From assembly GCF_014873145.1 (NCBI RefSeq), contig NZ_JADBEK010000001.1, forward strand, positions 558,001-622,000: a stretch of DNA of 64,000 bases, given 5' to 3'. The stretch is from Nonomuraea angiospora (GTDB taxonomy: Bacteria; Actinomycetota; Actinomycetes; Streptosporangiales; Streptosporangiaceae). The notes under the pieces were generated by a model. The model searched no databases. It saw nothing but the letters and a program-made list of their open reading frames with translations, and was not told the DNA's origin. The position numbers were made by a program, and so were the translations under genes. Below are positions 35,079-44,027 of the stretch, in pieces; within the stretch, counting starts at the first letter, position 1, and the number at the start of each line of letters is the position of its first letter.

Positions 35079-36194
35079 TCAACTGATGCTGAGGTTCGCG
35101 GGAAGGTCGGCGCGCTCCCTGAGAACGTGAGGCGTGGATCCCTGGACAGTGCAGAAGAACAGCGCCTCGCGAGCCCAGCGCTGGGCTGGATGGTCACGCG
35201 TCATTCCAGCGGCGCCGCAGACGCTGAGGTAGGTCAACGCGATCTCGTTCAGCAACCAAAGGGCACTGTTCTTCAGCTTGATCTTCTCGGAGATCTCCTC
35301 ATCGGGACGTGAGTGATCCACCAAGTGATACGCCCTGCTCCGAATGTGCTCAACCTGGCCGACAAGGCGATCTGCTGTCTCGCGGACGCGCGGCTGCCCG
35401 CGCTCGACGCCGCGATCTCGCAATGCGGCGAGGATCGCCCGGGCGATGCCGAACACAGCGGGACTGGCGTTGATCAGGCGCAGGGCGTCAGGCCTGCGCC
35501 ATGCGTCCATGCCGACGGCTTCGATCACGTTCGCTTCTTCCACGAATGCGCCATCCAGTCGCAGGCTCACGGTACGCGTACCACCCATGGCCGCCAGTGG
35601 CAGATCGGCGGATGCTCGTAGACAATCCTGCTCTTCTGCGTTCATCACCAGGAAGACCACTCTGCCGTCGTGGGTGTGAGCACCGACCACCATGATGTCA
35701 TTGAGTCCCCACCCGCTATACCAGTCGGTCTTTCCGGTGATTCGCCAGCCCTCCTTCTCCGGCACCGCGACAAGGGCCGGTCGCCTGGGTCGCCGAAGAT
35801 GTGACACGGCCGCTCCCGCGATGACCGAGCCGGAGCACATCTTCCCCAGTATCTGCTTCTTCAGGGCATCGTTGGGGGATTCCGCGATCATCCGCATCGC
35901 CGGGAAATGCTGCCCGGCGGTCAGCCAGGTCGACGCGCATGCACCGGCGAGAATCTCCATGAACTCACGCATGACTGTCGCAGGAACGTCCGCCCCTCCG
36001 AAAGCCGTTGGGCCGCTCAGCCCGAAGGCGCCGATCTCGGCGAGTGTTGTGAGGTGCGACGGAGGGACTGTTCCTTGGTCGACCAGCTGGGCATTCGGTA
36101 TGAGTACCTGGTTTGCGACCTGCGTGATCGCGGCGATGAAAGGATTCTCGCGGCACTCTTCCGCGGGGGGCAGCGGCCACGACGTCACATCCAT
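35079..36194 (-). CDS. Acyl-CoA dehydrogenase family protein
   Basis: A 371-residue ACAD-superfamily protein. It has LAEIGAFGLSGPTAFGGADVP (N-terminal domain), VIAGAAVSHLRRPRRP in place of the FAD loop, the KTDWYSGWG strand, and a C-terminal helical domain ending FCTVQGSTPHVLRE, which stands where the catalytic E/DGT loop usually lies; the acidic base is not obvious. This suggests a non-dehydrogenase role such as an oxygenase or N-oxygenase-like enzyme. The ATG at 36192-36194 follows the TGA of the radical SAM gene by one base, so the two are translationally coupled. A purine-rich site overlaps the radical SAM 3' end. Confidence 0.76.
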   Translation of the reverse strand: MDVTSWPLPPAEECRENPFIAAITQVANQVLIPNAQLVDQGTVPPSHLTTLAEIGAFGLSGPTAFGGADVPATVMREFMEILAGACASTWLTAGQHFPAMRMIAESPNDALKKQILGKMCSGSVIAGAAVSHLRRPRRPALVAVPEKEGWRITGKTDWYSGWGLNDIMVVGAHTHDGRVVFLVMNAEEQDCLRASADLPLAAMGGTRTVSLRLDGAFVEEANVIEAVGMDAWRRPDALRLINASPAVFGIARAILAALRDRGVERGQPRVRETADRLVGQVEHIRSRAYHLVDHSRPDEEISEKIKLKNSALWLLNEIALTYLSVCGAAGMTRDHPAQRWAREALFFCTVQGSTPHVLRERADLPANLSIS

Positions 36195-36195
36195 C

Positions 36196-38151
36196 TCAAT
36201 TGCCTTCCTGGAATTCCTGGTCTCGCGCCGGGCTGGCTTGGGAGGCGACAACGCCCATATAATGCATGATCTCTTCGTGGTTGGTCGAGAGTACTGCGTT
36301 CAAGGCGCCGGTCTTGTAATAGAGGTCGATTCTCGTCTTCTTCGGCACCGAGGACACTTCCCGCCCGGCCCGCAGTTCGGCAAGCAGTGCGGGAACGTCG
36401 AAATCGAGGTCAATGCCTGCTCTGACGTAGTGATCGACGCCGTGGAGACGCACTATGGGCAGATCAGGGCCACGGGCGGTGTCAACAAAACTAGGGTTCG
36501 TCGGGCATACGGGCCGGGTGAGGAGATCATAGCGGAACACCTCGTCCAACAGTGGTCTGAACGTGGCGGGAATCAATGGCATCAGCCCGGCACGCCACCA
36601 TTTCTCGAGTGCTCGTGTGCCGTCAGGGTCGACGAAGAGGTACGCGATGGCTGCGGCGTAGGCCGGCGCACCGCCACCATGTGCACGCCGAGCCATGTCG
36701 CGCAAGGGCAGCACCGCGTCATCATCGCTTTTCTCGACCCAGGTGCAGATATTGTTGAGCACTTGCGACTGCGTTATGCCCGCCAGGTGTCTGAGCGGCG
36801 CCCAGATATGGCGCAGAACGGCATTCTCGGCGATGACACGAGCCCAGAAGAGGAAGCGTAGCATCTGCTGGTTCTCGTCGAACGTGAGATGCCGGTGGGC
36901 TAGGACGTACTCGAAGTCGTCGCTGTCGCCGCGAATCGAAATGATGCCGAGCTCCTCCTTCTTCTTGCTGAATCCGGTGTTCGGCAGGAGCATGAGCGGA
37001 TAGACGGCGATGCGTGATACGACTTCCGAGAGCTCGTCATAGCCTCGGAGAAATGAGTCGACGGTCTCACCCGGCAGGCCCCAGATCAGCTCCGCATAGC
37101 AGTCCAAGCCTTCGTTCTGCAGCCAGGCGGCCAGGTCCTTCCACTTGTTGAGTTTCATGTTCTTACGGTCCATCAGCCGCAGCGCCTCTTGATCGAGCGA
37201 CTGGAGCGCCATGGTGAAGGAGCTCTTCAGGCCGGCGTCCTTCATCGTGCGGACGATGTCGTAGAACAGGGCGGATTTGTTCTTCGCCCACGAGGTCTCG
37301 AAGGCTTTTGGGAAGCCGTACGCCTCTTTGACCTCCAGGAGATCCTGGACGAACTCCATGTCGATGGGCAGCATGCCGAAGTTGGCGTCGCAGGCCACGA
37401 TCGTATGGACGCCAAGCTTCGCGAAGAGCTCTATCTCGGCGCGGAGCCGTTCTCGGGAGAAGGCTCGGACACGCTGACCTATCGCGCCTCCCCAATAACA
37501 GAACGAGCATTTGTACGGGCATCCGCGATTGGTCTCGAGGAGTGCCACGTCGTATCGAAAGTGTCCGGCCGCGTCGATCATGTCGATCGCCCCCGTGAGA
37601 TACGGGGACGGGATGACGTCGAGCTGGTCCAGCGGAGGACGCGAGGCATTGGTGACGGCCGAACCGTCTTCTCCTCTCCAGGAGATTCCCGCGATCTCTG
37701 GCAGCGACTCGGCCCAGGTCCCGGCTGTTCTCGCCCTGAGGAGCTCTCGGAAGGTTATTTCTCCCTCCCCGTTCACGACGATGTCGACGTCCGGACACAG
37801 GCGAAACACCCGTACCGCCTGCTGGGACACGTGCGTACCGCCGAAAACGACCAGACCTCCGGGATTGAGCCGTTTGTAAACGGTCGCCAGCGCACTGAAC
37901 GCAGAGAAGTTCCACCCGAACACCGAAAAGGCAATGACATCGGGGATCTCCTGGCGGAAGAGCTTGAACGCCATCTCGGTATGCGTCACTTTTCCGCGAA
38001 AATTGTGAATCTCTATCTCTGTGGCTGCGCAGATTGTTTCGTCTGCCATGGCCGAGGCCTTGAGGTATCCGGCTGCCAGAGGGACGGATTCAAGAGGCAT
38101 GTCCCATACGCCCTGCTGCACTATGGCAACGCTCAACTTACTGTCCGGCAT
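36196..38151 (-). CDS. B12-binding-type radical SAM enzyme
   Basis: A 651-residue radical SAM protein with an N-terminal B12-binding-like Rossmann fold (to about residue 170) and the CxxxCxxC cluster motif CPYKCSFCYW (Cys211, Cys215, Cys218), followed by the usual GGE-type and barrel segments (TIVACDANFGM, GLPGETVDSFLRGYDE). A DxHxxG cobalamin motif was not found, so cobalamin need not be bound. The ATG at 38149-38151 has a weak ribosome site. A StrR-type operator lies at 38343-38371 upstream. Candidates for the chemistry are C-methylation, epimerisation or ring or chain rearrangement. It heads an operon that continues through two ACADs, an ACP and the NagZ-like gene. Confidence 0.88.
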   Translation of the reverse strand: MPDSKLSVAIVQQGVWDMPLESVPLAAGYLKASAMADETICAATEIEIHNFRGKVTHTEMAFKLFRQEIPDVIAFSVFGWNFSAFSALATVYKRLNPGGLVVFGGTHVSQQAVRVFRLCPDVDIVVNGEGEITFRELLRARTAGTWAESLPEIAGISWRGEDGSAVTNASRPPLDQLDVIPSPYLTGAIDMIDAAGHFRYDVALLETNRGCPYKCSFCYWGGAIGQRVRAFSRERLRAEIELFAKLGVHTIVACDANFGMLPIDMEFVQDLLEVKEAYGFPKAFETSWAKNKSALFYDIVRTMKDAGLKSSFTMALQSLDQEALRLMDRKNMKLNKWKDLAAWLQNEGLDCYAELIWGLPGETVDSFLRGYDELSEVVSRIAVYPLMLLPNTGFSKKKEELGIISIRGDSDDFEYVLAHRHLTFDENQQMLRFLFWARVIAENAVLRHIWAPLRHLAGITQSQVLNNICTWVEKSDDDAVLPLRDMARRAHGGGAPAYAAAIAYLFVDPDGTRALEKWWRAGLMPLIPATFRPLLDEVFRYDLLTRPVCPTNPSFVDTARGPDLPIVRLHGVDHYVRAGIDLDFDVPALLAELRAGREVSSVPKKTRIDLYYKTGALNAVLSTNHEEIMHYMGVVASQASPARDQEFQEGN

Positions 38152-38342
38152 CAGTCGCTCACCATATTCTTCGCGTATGTGTGTCCGACCCTGCTCTCGG
38201 GTCTCCGCGCGGGAACAGGCGGTCGATGGGCCGGCCAATTGGCGCAGACTGACCTTCGAGACGGCCTGGATACCCTCTGCACGCGGGCCTGGAGAATGTG
38301 CGGCAGAGATCCGCTGCGTGACGGCCTCTATTAAGCGTTACC

Positions 38343-38371
38343 GTTCAAGTGAGAATCGGCCGCAGTTGAAC
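38343..38371. promoter_or_regulatory. StrR-family operator (dyad) upstream of the radical SAM operon
   Basis: GTTCAAGTG at 38343-38351 and CAGTTGAAC at 38363-38371 with exactly 11 bases between them, so the full 29-base layout of the published StrR-family consensus (GTTCGACTG-N11-CAGTCGAAC). The arms differ from one another at one inner position. The site lies about 190 bases upstream of the radical SAM start, in the 371-base spacer before the methyltransferase stop. Together with the site at 21767-21796 it defines a likely StrR regulon. Confidence 0.8.
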
Positions 38372-38522
38372 GAGTCGCCGACTGCAATCTGATCTCTAGG
38401 CTGATCTTGTGACAGCAGCATGGTAGTCGAATTCGCCAGTGGGCCGCAGGTTTGCGAGTCGCGCACTCAGTGCATTCGCCAAGCCGCCGAACGTTTTCGG
38501 CTGCGCGGCCCGGCCGCGCAGC

Positions 38523-39194
38523 TCATCGGTCACTGGTCATGGCGACAGGGGCGCTTCGTTGCTGGCGAACTTCGACCTCTGCGACGAGCCCCGGCCTGGC
38601 TCGGAACGTCTCGGCAGATCCCTTGCCATAGAGTTCGAGAAGAAACTGTTCCTCGTGCCGGCTGAGAAGAACCAGGTCCGGCTGTTCGGCAAAACCGCGA
38701 TGAACTTCGTCGGCGCTCAGCGGCGTATCATCGTGAGGACGCCAGTGGGCGAGCAGGAGAATGCCGCCCTCTATGAGACTGTCGACGGTTTTGGCGACGA
38801 ATTCTCGGTAATCGCTGGGCTCGAAATAGCAGAGTGTTTCCAAGACTGCGATGAGATCAAACTTCTCATCCGGCCAGTCACGGGGTAGCACCAATCTGGC
38901 GAAATCCACTTGTCCAAGCTGATTTCTGTCCTGTGCCTGTGCGTACCGTCTGCGAGCATGCTGCAGGGCCGATCCGGAGAAATCTGCAGCAAGCACTCTC
39001 TTGCATCGCCGTGCGAATTCGAGTGTGTGCACCCCTGTTGCGCAGCCGGGCTCGAAAGCGTTGTCGTATCGCTGATCCGGTAGCATTGCGAGTGTAATTC
39101 TGCGTTTCCGTTCCTCATACCATCTGGATTCGAAGAGGAACGGGTCGGATGCTGCTTTGTAGCGCTCTTCGAAGTAGTCAATGCCGAATGTCAA
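38523..39194 (-). CDS. NodS-like SAM-dependent methyltransferase
   Basis: A 223-residue methyltransferase resembling NodS, the N-methyltransferase of rhizobial Nod factor synthesis. The start region FGIDYFEERYKAASDPFLFE and the block AMLPDQRYDNAFEPGCATG, which contains motif I, match the NodS family layout. VLETLCYFEPSDYREFV follows. The start chosen is the TTG at 39192-39194 with AGGGAG five bases upstream; an ATG 22 codons earlier has no site. It is divergent from a NodB-like deacetylase gene (258-base spacer), so the two are a likely functional pair: deacetylate an amino sugar, then N-methylate it. Confidence 0.82.
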   Translation of the reverse strand: MTFGIDYFEERYKAASDPFLFESRWYEERKRRITLAMLPDQRYDNAFEPGCATGVHTLEFARRCKRVLAADFSGSALQHARRRYAQAQDRNQLGQVDFARLVLPRDWPDEKFDLIAVLETLCYFEPSDYREFVAKTVDSLIEGGILLLAHWRPHDDTPLSADEVHRGFAEQPDLVLLSRHEEQFLLELYGKGSAETFRARPGLVAEVEVRQQRSAPVAMTSDR

Positions 39195-39452
39195 TGTGAC
39201 TCCCTGTCGGGCTTGGAGCAGGCGCTCCGTGAGCACACGGCACCCTGGAAAGGGCGGCATCGGGTCCCCAACGGCATGACACCGCGCCGGGGCTTCGTAA
39301 GAAGTTACCTGGAAGGCTGATCCTTGGAAAGTCGCTTGACGTCTCCGGGCTCATTGGCCGGCGGTTGTAGGGCGTGCCGGCATGCAGTACGCTTGCGGCC
39401 CGCCTGAAAGGTTGGTCTGCGGGCAGAATAAGCCGACTCCTGGGGGATCAAC

Positions 39453-40118
39453 ATGAGAGATGTGGCGCTTACGTTCGACGTTGAGCACCCGGATCAGCCG
39501 AATGGCGACCCGCTCATCGTGAATGCCACCCTTGACCGCCTCCATGAAGCGGCGATACAGGCCTCCTTCTTCATTCAGGGCTCGTGGGCTGCCGCGTACC
39601 CAGAAATAGCCCGTCGTATCGCGAACGAGGGGCATCTCATCGGTCTGCACTCCCAGTGGCACACTGCCTATACCTATCTCACCGACGACGGCATAGACGC
39701 GGACCTTTCTCGCGGCCACAAGATCGTCAAGAATGTTACCGGCCGAGATCCACTGCCTTGGTTCCGGTTGCCGTTCGGCCGTGGCGCGGACGATGCACAT
39801 GTGCTCGCGCTTCTGGCTGAGTCCGGGTTCAGAAGTGTTTACTGGAATGTTGACCCCGTGGACTGGGACTGTACGGCGACGGCCGCCGAGGTCTGTCATG
39901 CCATGGCGGCCGGCACGCGCGAGGTGGAGGGCCCTGCGGTGATCGTTTGTCACTCTTGGTCGCAGCTGACCATGGCGGCATTACCTTCGTTCATCAAGGA
40001 TGCGCGAGAAGAATGTCAGTTCGTGACCCTTGATCAATTGCCGGCCGAGGCCGTTTCTCTGCTGGGTCCCACATCAGTATGGAGCCGAGCAGGTGCACAG
40101 AGTCCATTCGTGGGCTGA
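39453..40118 (+). CDS. NodB-like polysaccharide deacetylase family protein
   Basis: A 221-residue carbohydrate esterase 4-type deacetylase. The first motif reads TFDVEH (Asp9), the metal-binding His-x3-His is H-S-Q-W-H at 66-70, the third motif is FRLPFGRG, and a His in VIVCHSW ends the domain. No signal peptide or membrane segment is visible, so it acts in the cytoplasm, unlike wall-modifying deacetylases. The ATG at 39453 follows GGGGGA. NodB and its relatives remove acetyl groups from GlcNAc residues. Next to a NodS-like methyltransferase, and in a cluster with NodU- and MurA/MurB-type enzymes, an N-acetylated amino sugar or its nucleotide is the likely substrate. Confidence 0.88.
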   Translation: MRDVALTFDVEHPDQPNGDPLIVNATLDRLHEAAIQASFFIQGSWAAAYPEIARRIANEGHLIGLHSQWHTAYTYLTDDGIDADLSRGHKIVKNVTGRDPLPWFRLPFGRGADDAHVLALLAESGFRSVYWNVDPVDWDCTATAAEVCHAMAAGTREVEGPAVIVCHSWSQLTMAALPSFIKDAREECQFVTLDQLPAEAVSLLGPTSVWSRAGAQSPFVG

Positions 40119-41275
40119 GTGATCCAGCCTCCGAGTCCACGTGGCGTTCTATCGCGCACTGGGCTCAGGACTCGGCTCATGGACATCGGGGATGCGGAGT
40201 CGGTGCCGGGTCATATGGCAAGGCGGAGCGGAAATGGGCATGATTCGATGGCGTACAACTGAGGCAACGCGGCAGTTGGACAGGGTCGCGCAGACCTCGG
40301 TTTCACCGGCAACGGCCCGGTGAACGACGATCGTGAGGTGGTCAGTCCACCTCGCGAGTGCCCCGGCGGGCACTCGTTTCCGGGCGCCCGCCCGCCTGCC
40401 GGAGCTCCTCTGACCGCTACCCGGCTGCGGCGCGCAGGAGCGCCTCATCACTGAAAAACCATCGAACGGCATATCGACCGCACCGTCGCCGCCGCCCATT
40501 CTCGGGCGCGCAGCTTGACGCGTCGCATCCACAAACCCCAGGCCAGATGGGCATTCGGCAAGATTCGGGATCGCCTGCGATGCAGTCCAGGCGCACCCCG
40601 TCGGTGTGGGCATCGCGCAGCAGGTCGATGGCCGGCTCGCCCTTGGTCGCGACTGTCAGCTCCAATGGGAGAGCCGTCGTCCCCTTTTTCTCCTCCTCGG
40701 ACTCCTCCAGGGCTCCCACGGTCAAGCCGGCTCGCCAGGCGGCGGCATCCAGGCGGGTGACGGTGAAGCGCGGATGGCGCGCACCGCGTTCAGGGTGTCC
40801 CACGTGGCGCGATTCAACAGGCGCTGGGTGGCGTCAGGGCTGGGGTCGCCGACCCTCTCGGGCGATGGTCCAGCCGTTACGTTTAGGCAGGTCGGACATC
40901 ACAGCCCGGACCTACTTGCTGGCCTGCAACCGCAGCTCGACCCTGACGAACATCGACGCCAGCGCGTCCGTCGTGCTCGATATCCCGGGAGCCCCTGGAG
41001 GAGCGGACGATCTGCACCGCACGCGCCCTGGAGGCGGTCTTCACGGTGCGGATGTAGGCCACCCGACCACCCTAGAGCCATGATTTAGTGCGCAAGTTTT
41101 CCCCACCTCGGTGACGAACACCCAGGTCAGCGAGTCGCACTGCCGATCAGCCCCGGTTCGTGACCCAAGTCAGGTCCCAACGACATCACCAACGCCGAAC
41201 CCGTCCAGTACCCCGGGAGGGGGATCTCTTCACCCGCCAACCGTTCACCAGCGATGGCGCCATCCCGTTCACCCC
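40119..41275. other. Non-coding stretch with decayed transposase sequence
   Basis: This 1.16 kb carries no intact gene. A minus-strand piece at about 40417-40803 has ELTVATKGEPAIDLL and GVRLDCIAGD, which resembles the region around a catalytic Asp of IS701-type DDE transposases, with other parts lost. The remaining frames are short and lack ribosome sites. It marks the right edge of Region A. Confidence 0.5.
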
Positions 41276-41659
41276 GAATGACGTGCAACAACCTCGCCGA
41301 TCCCACGATCGCGCCCAGCCTGCTGGAGCACGCCAACGATTGAGTGCTGGCCGACCGCGCCTACGGCGGCACCGCGCTGGCTCAGCGCTTGCACGAGCAG
41401 GGACTGCACCTGTTCGCCCCGCCCCTGGCCAAGACGGCCGCGGACCGCCCGCCGCGCAGGAGAGTCGGCAAACGCCGCCTTCGAGACCGTCATCGGCCAG
41501 CCGACCTCGCGCTACCACCTCAGACAGGTCTGGGCCAGGGACGCCTGGCACCTGTGGTCACGCTGGTTACGCAAGATCCTCAGCCACACCACCGCGATCC
41601 TGCTGTGTCAACGCACCGGCCTACCGCCACTGCGATTCGCCGAACTCGTCACTTGCTAA
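41276..41659 (+). pseudogene. IS982-like transposase fragment with an in-frame stop
   Basis: Translation gives DPTIAPSLLEHAND, an in-frame TGA at 41342-41344 where Trp is expected, then VLADRAYGGTALAQRLHEQG and, after a frameshift, AAFETVIGQPTSRYHLRQVW and ARDAWHLWSRWLRKILSHTT, ending at TAA (41657-41659). The layout (DRAYG-type Asp, then ETV-x-x-Q, then R-K-I/L-x-H-T) fits IS982-type DDE transposases. With a stop, a frameshift and a missing N-terminus the gene is dead. It lies just upstream of the nucleotidyltransferase-like gene, so it helped to bound or import Region B. Confidence 0.7.
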
Positions 41660-41676
41660 CCCGCACACTGGGTCAG

Positions 41677-42771
41677 CTAGGCGCGGCCGAGTGTCGCGGG
41701 GAACCCCCGCTGCAGGCGATCGGTCATATCGCCGGACCAGCGAAGGGTCTCCCCGTTCTTCGCCCGGGCACTCGACACCCACTCCTCGCCGGCGTGGGTA
41801 TCCAGGCCGAGATCGTGCACGATCTTGGTCCCGAAGAGCTCGTCCGTGTGGTGGAGCACCCAGGCGACCGGGGCGAAGAGCACGTGTGTCTCGATCACGT
41901 CACCCAGCCGCCCTGCCAGGGAGCGCCTGTACAACGACCAGTAACGGACGATGTCCGCGAACTGGCTGAGGTTCACGTCCTTGCCCAACGAGGTTCTTTC
42001 GAACCAGGCTTCACGGAAGAGGTGAAGGGCAGCGAATAGGAAGCTGTGCACGTGCGACAGCGCGGGTACGGTGACGGAGTCTTCACCCATGCCGATGCGC
42101 GCCTGCCGTACCTCGCTCAGGACCTCCTCCAGCGGAATCGTCCACTGGCTCTCCCACCAGGTGAGACTATGCGCGAGATCGACGGCGATGTAGGGGAGAG
42201 CGTCGTCCGGCCCCGGACGCATCAGGTGGGGGGAGTGGTCGGGGGACAGCTTGTACATGAGGAGGTCCGCCCTCGGCATGTCCACGAGGTGGCCGTCAAG
42301 GTCGGAGAAGGTGCGGTTCTGCTGGTAGCCGAGCCCGGCGAGGGCTTCGGCGGCCTTCTGCGCGTCCCTGAGGCTCATCATGGCATCGATGTCGTTCAGC
42401 TCGCGTGTCTCGGGCGCCTCGTACAGCTCCGTCTGGAAGACGATCCCCTTGGTGAACGCGAAGGTGACACCGGCGGCGCGCAGTGCCGCCGCGACCCGCC
42501 CCGCCTCGGCCGTGAGATGGCGGGCACGATGTTTGCTGAGGCGCCGCTGGCCCTCCATCAGTCCCGACATACGCCGGGGCGGCTCGTCTTCGAGGCCGTT
42601 CTCGATGAGCCAGCGCGACAGTGCGGGAACGAGCCGGTTACGGCTCGCCAACTCGAGAAGCCGTGGATAGTCGACACCCGTGGCCAATTGATCCGAAGGT
42701 GGATCATCTTCGGCGGTGACCGCATTGCCCACTGCCACCCGGAGAAGGATTCTCCATTCCCGATCCGACAT
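41677..42771 (-). CDS. Nucleotidyltransferase-fold protein (NTP_transf_5-like)
   Basis: A 364-residue protein resembling the uncharacterised nucleotidyltransferase family PF14907, often found near peptide-modification loci. The core is AFTKGIVFQTELYEAPETRELNDID, in which the Gly, Glu and Asp-x-Asp resemble a nucleotidyltransferase metal site, followed by a helical second half with LSHVHSFLFAALHLFREAW. The ATG at 42769-42771 has GGAGG seven bases upstream; an earlier in-frame ATG at 42786 is possible. It is on the minus strand, away from the main peptide operon, with a decayed transposase at its 3' end. Its role is unknown. Confidence 0.7.
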   Translation of the reverse strand: MSDREWRILLRVAVGNAVTAEDDPPSDQLATGVDYPRLLELASRNRLVPALSRWLIENGLEDEPPRRMSGLMEGQRRLSKHRARHLTAEAGRVAAALRAAGVTFAFTKGIVFQTELYEAPETRELNDIDAMMSLRDAQKAAEALAGLGYQQNRTFSDLDGHLVDMPRADLLMYKLSPDHSPHLMRPGPDDALPYIAVDLAHSLTWWESQWTIPLEEVLSEVRQARIGMGEDSVTVPALSHVHSFLFAALHLFREAWFERTSLGKDVNLSQFADIVRYWSLYRRSLAGRLGDVIETHVLFAPVAWVLHHTDELFGTKIVHDLGLDTHAGEEWVSSARAKNGETLRWSGDMTDRLQRGFPATLGRA

Positions 42772-42969
42772 CTCCTGTGCCTCCATTTCGTGGCCAAACC
42801 TTCCCGTCGTAGCGTGGTGGCAACTCTGATATGAAGATCGACAATATTCCACAGCATACCCATGAGAGGTAGTCGGCAGGCGCTGGAATGCGAGCCTCGC
42901 CCAACCTCGATTACTCGCAACGTGGCTCTCCCAAGTAACGAGTGTGGTGTGCGAGGCCGACATGCGGAT

Positions 42970-43515
42970 TCATTCTGTGTATAAAACCCTATGCCTGTGC
43001 ACCCCGGTAGTACGCAACCATGTCCCTGGGCGCCATGCTCTTGTCCGAACGCCGTCCAAGGAAATAGGAACACGCGGCGGAGTCGTTTTGCAGCGCCTGG
43101 GCACGAATCGGTCCAGGTACGTGAACACTGGTTTCGTGAACCGTCTGGTCGTACTGCCAGCCGGGTTGCTACGCAGCATGCCGCAAAGGAAGAAATCGGT
43201 GTTCCGGACCGCCTGCAATCCTGGTCCGCCTATGGGACCCGAGTCTATCTGGGTGAAGTTCCGGAAGAGCCGGCGACGACCGCTCTCGGTGAACCTGCAG
43301 AAGTCATACGCACCTTCATGGACCTGCTGCATAAAGGGCGTCTCAGCATAGACGACGCCGTCCAGGCGAAGCACCCTGTGGATCTCGGAGACGACGAGCC
43401 AGGGATCCGGGACATGCTCCAGCACGGCCTGTGCTATGACCGCATCGACACTGCCGTCAGGCAACGAAATCTCATGCGCGTCGGCGACGAACTGCGTGAG
43501 CTCACTCGCTTTCAC
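42970..43515 (-). pseudogene. Truncated and frameshifted type 11 methyltransferase
   Basis: The frame starts in the middle of a class I methyltransferase (DAHEISLPDGSVDAVIAQAVLEHVPDP, the region after motif I), so the SAM-binding N-terminus is absent. Near the 3' end the continuing frame turns to nonsense after TYLDRFVPR, while in the neighbouring frame the expected sequence (SYFLGRRSDKSMAPRDMVAYY) appears. So a frameshift near 43080-43110 plus 5' truncation inactivated it. It lies between the nucleotidyltransferase-like gene and the start of the peptide operon. It may be a degraded remnant of an earlier version of the locus or of mobile DNA. Confidence 0.72.
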
Positions 43516-44027
43516 GTCGTGGATTCAGGCTAAGGCAGGGGGTAGAGCCCTCTGTGGAAGCACATACGCGGGTCAAGTTGCGCTGCGGAACCGTTGACAG
43601 TTATCGGTTGATCTTTCAGTATGTCAGGCGATGTACCACGATCTGTCGGGGAGTCGGTCTTGTGACGCTCCGTTATCCCACCGTACGAAAGCTGGAAAAG
43701 GTTGGTTTTGCGTATCCACTCTTACTCGTGAGAAGAGAGTGAGGAGGTGGTGTCCCGTCTCCGGATACAGCTCTTGAACATGGGCGTGGGACGGTTTACG
43801 GGCGACCTCCGTCAACAGTGTGCAGGCTGCGAACCGCACTGCATGGACATGGAACGCGAACCGCTCGATCGAACTCGCTGTGGATGAGCGACTGCCTGAT
43901 CGGACATGCCGACACGACAGTATTGTATGAGAAGCCAGCTATTTCGCCGGGTTCTCGTCCCGCATCGCCACGGGAAGAATCAACGGCGCCCATAACCATC
44001 TCGCGAGTAAGCGACAGGGAAGCAGAC
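43516..44027. other. Intergenic region with no recognised gene
   Basis: This 512-base stretch separates the dead methyltransferase from the plus-strand genes. It is AT-richer than its surroundings in places, as a promoter region should be. No family motif, clear ribosome site or terminator was found. Confidence 0.45.

Noticed and set aside
40358..41083. A 241-codon plus-strand frame between the clusters
   Set aside because: Low-complexity Arg/Ser/Pro composition with no ribosome site; overlaps decayed transposase sequence on the other strand.
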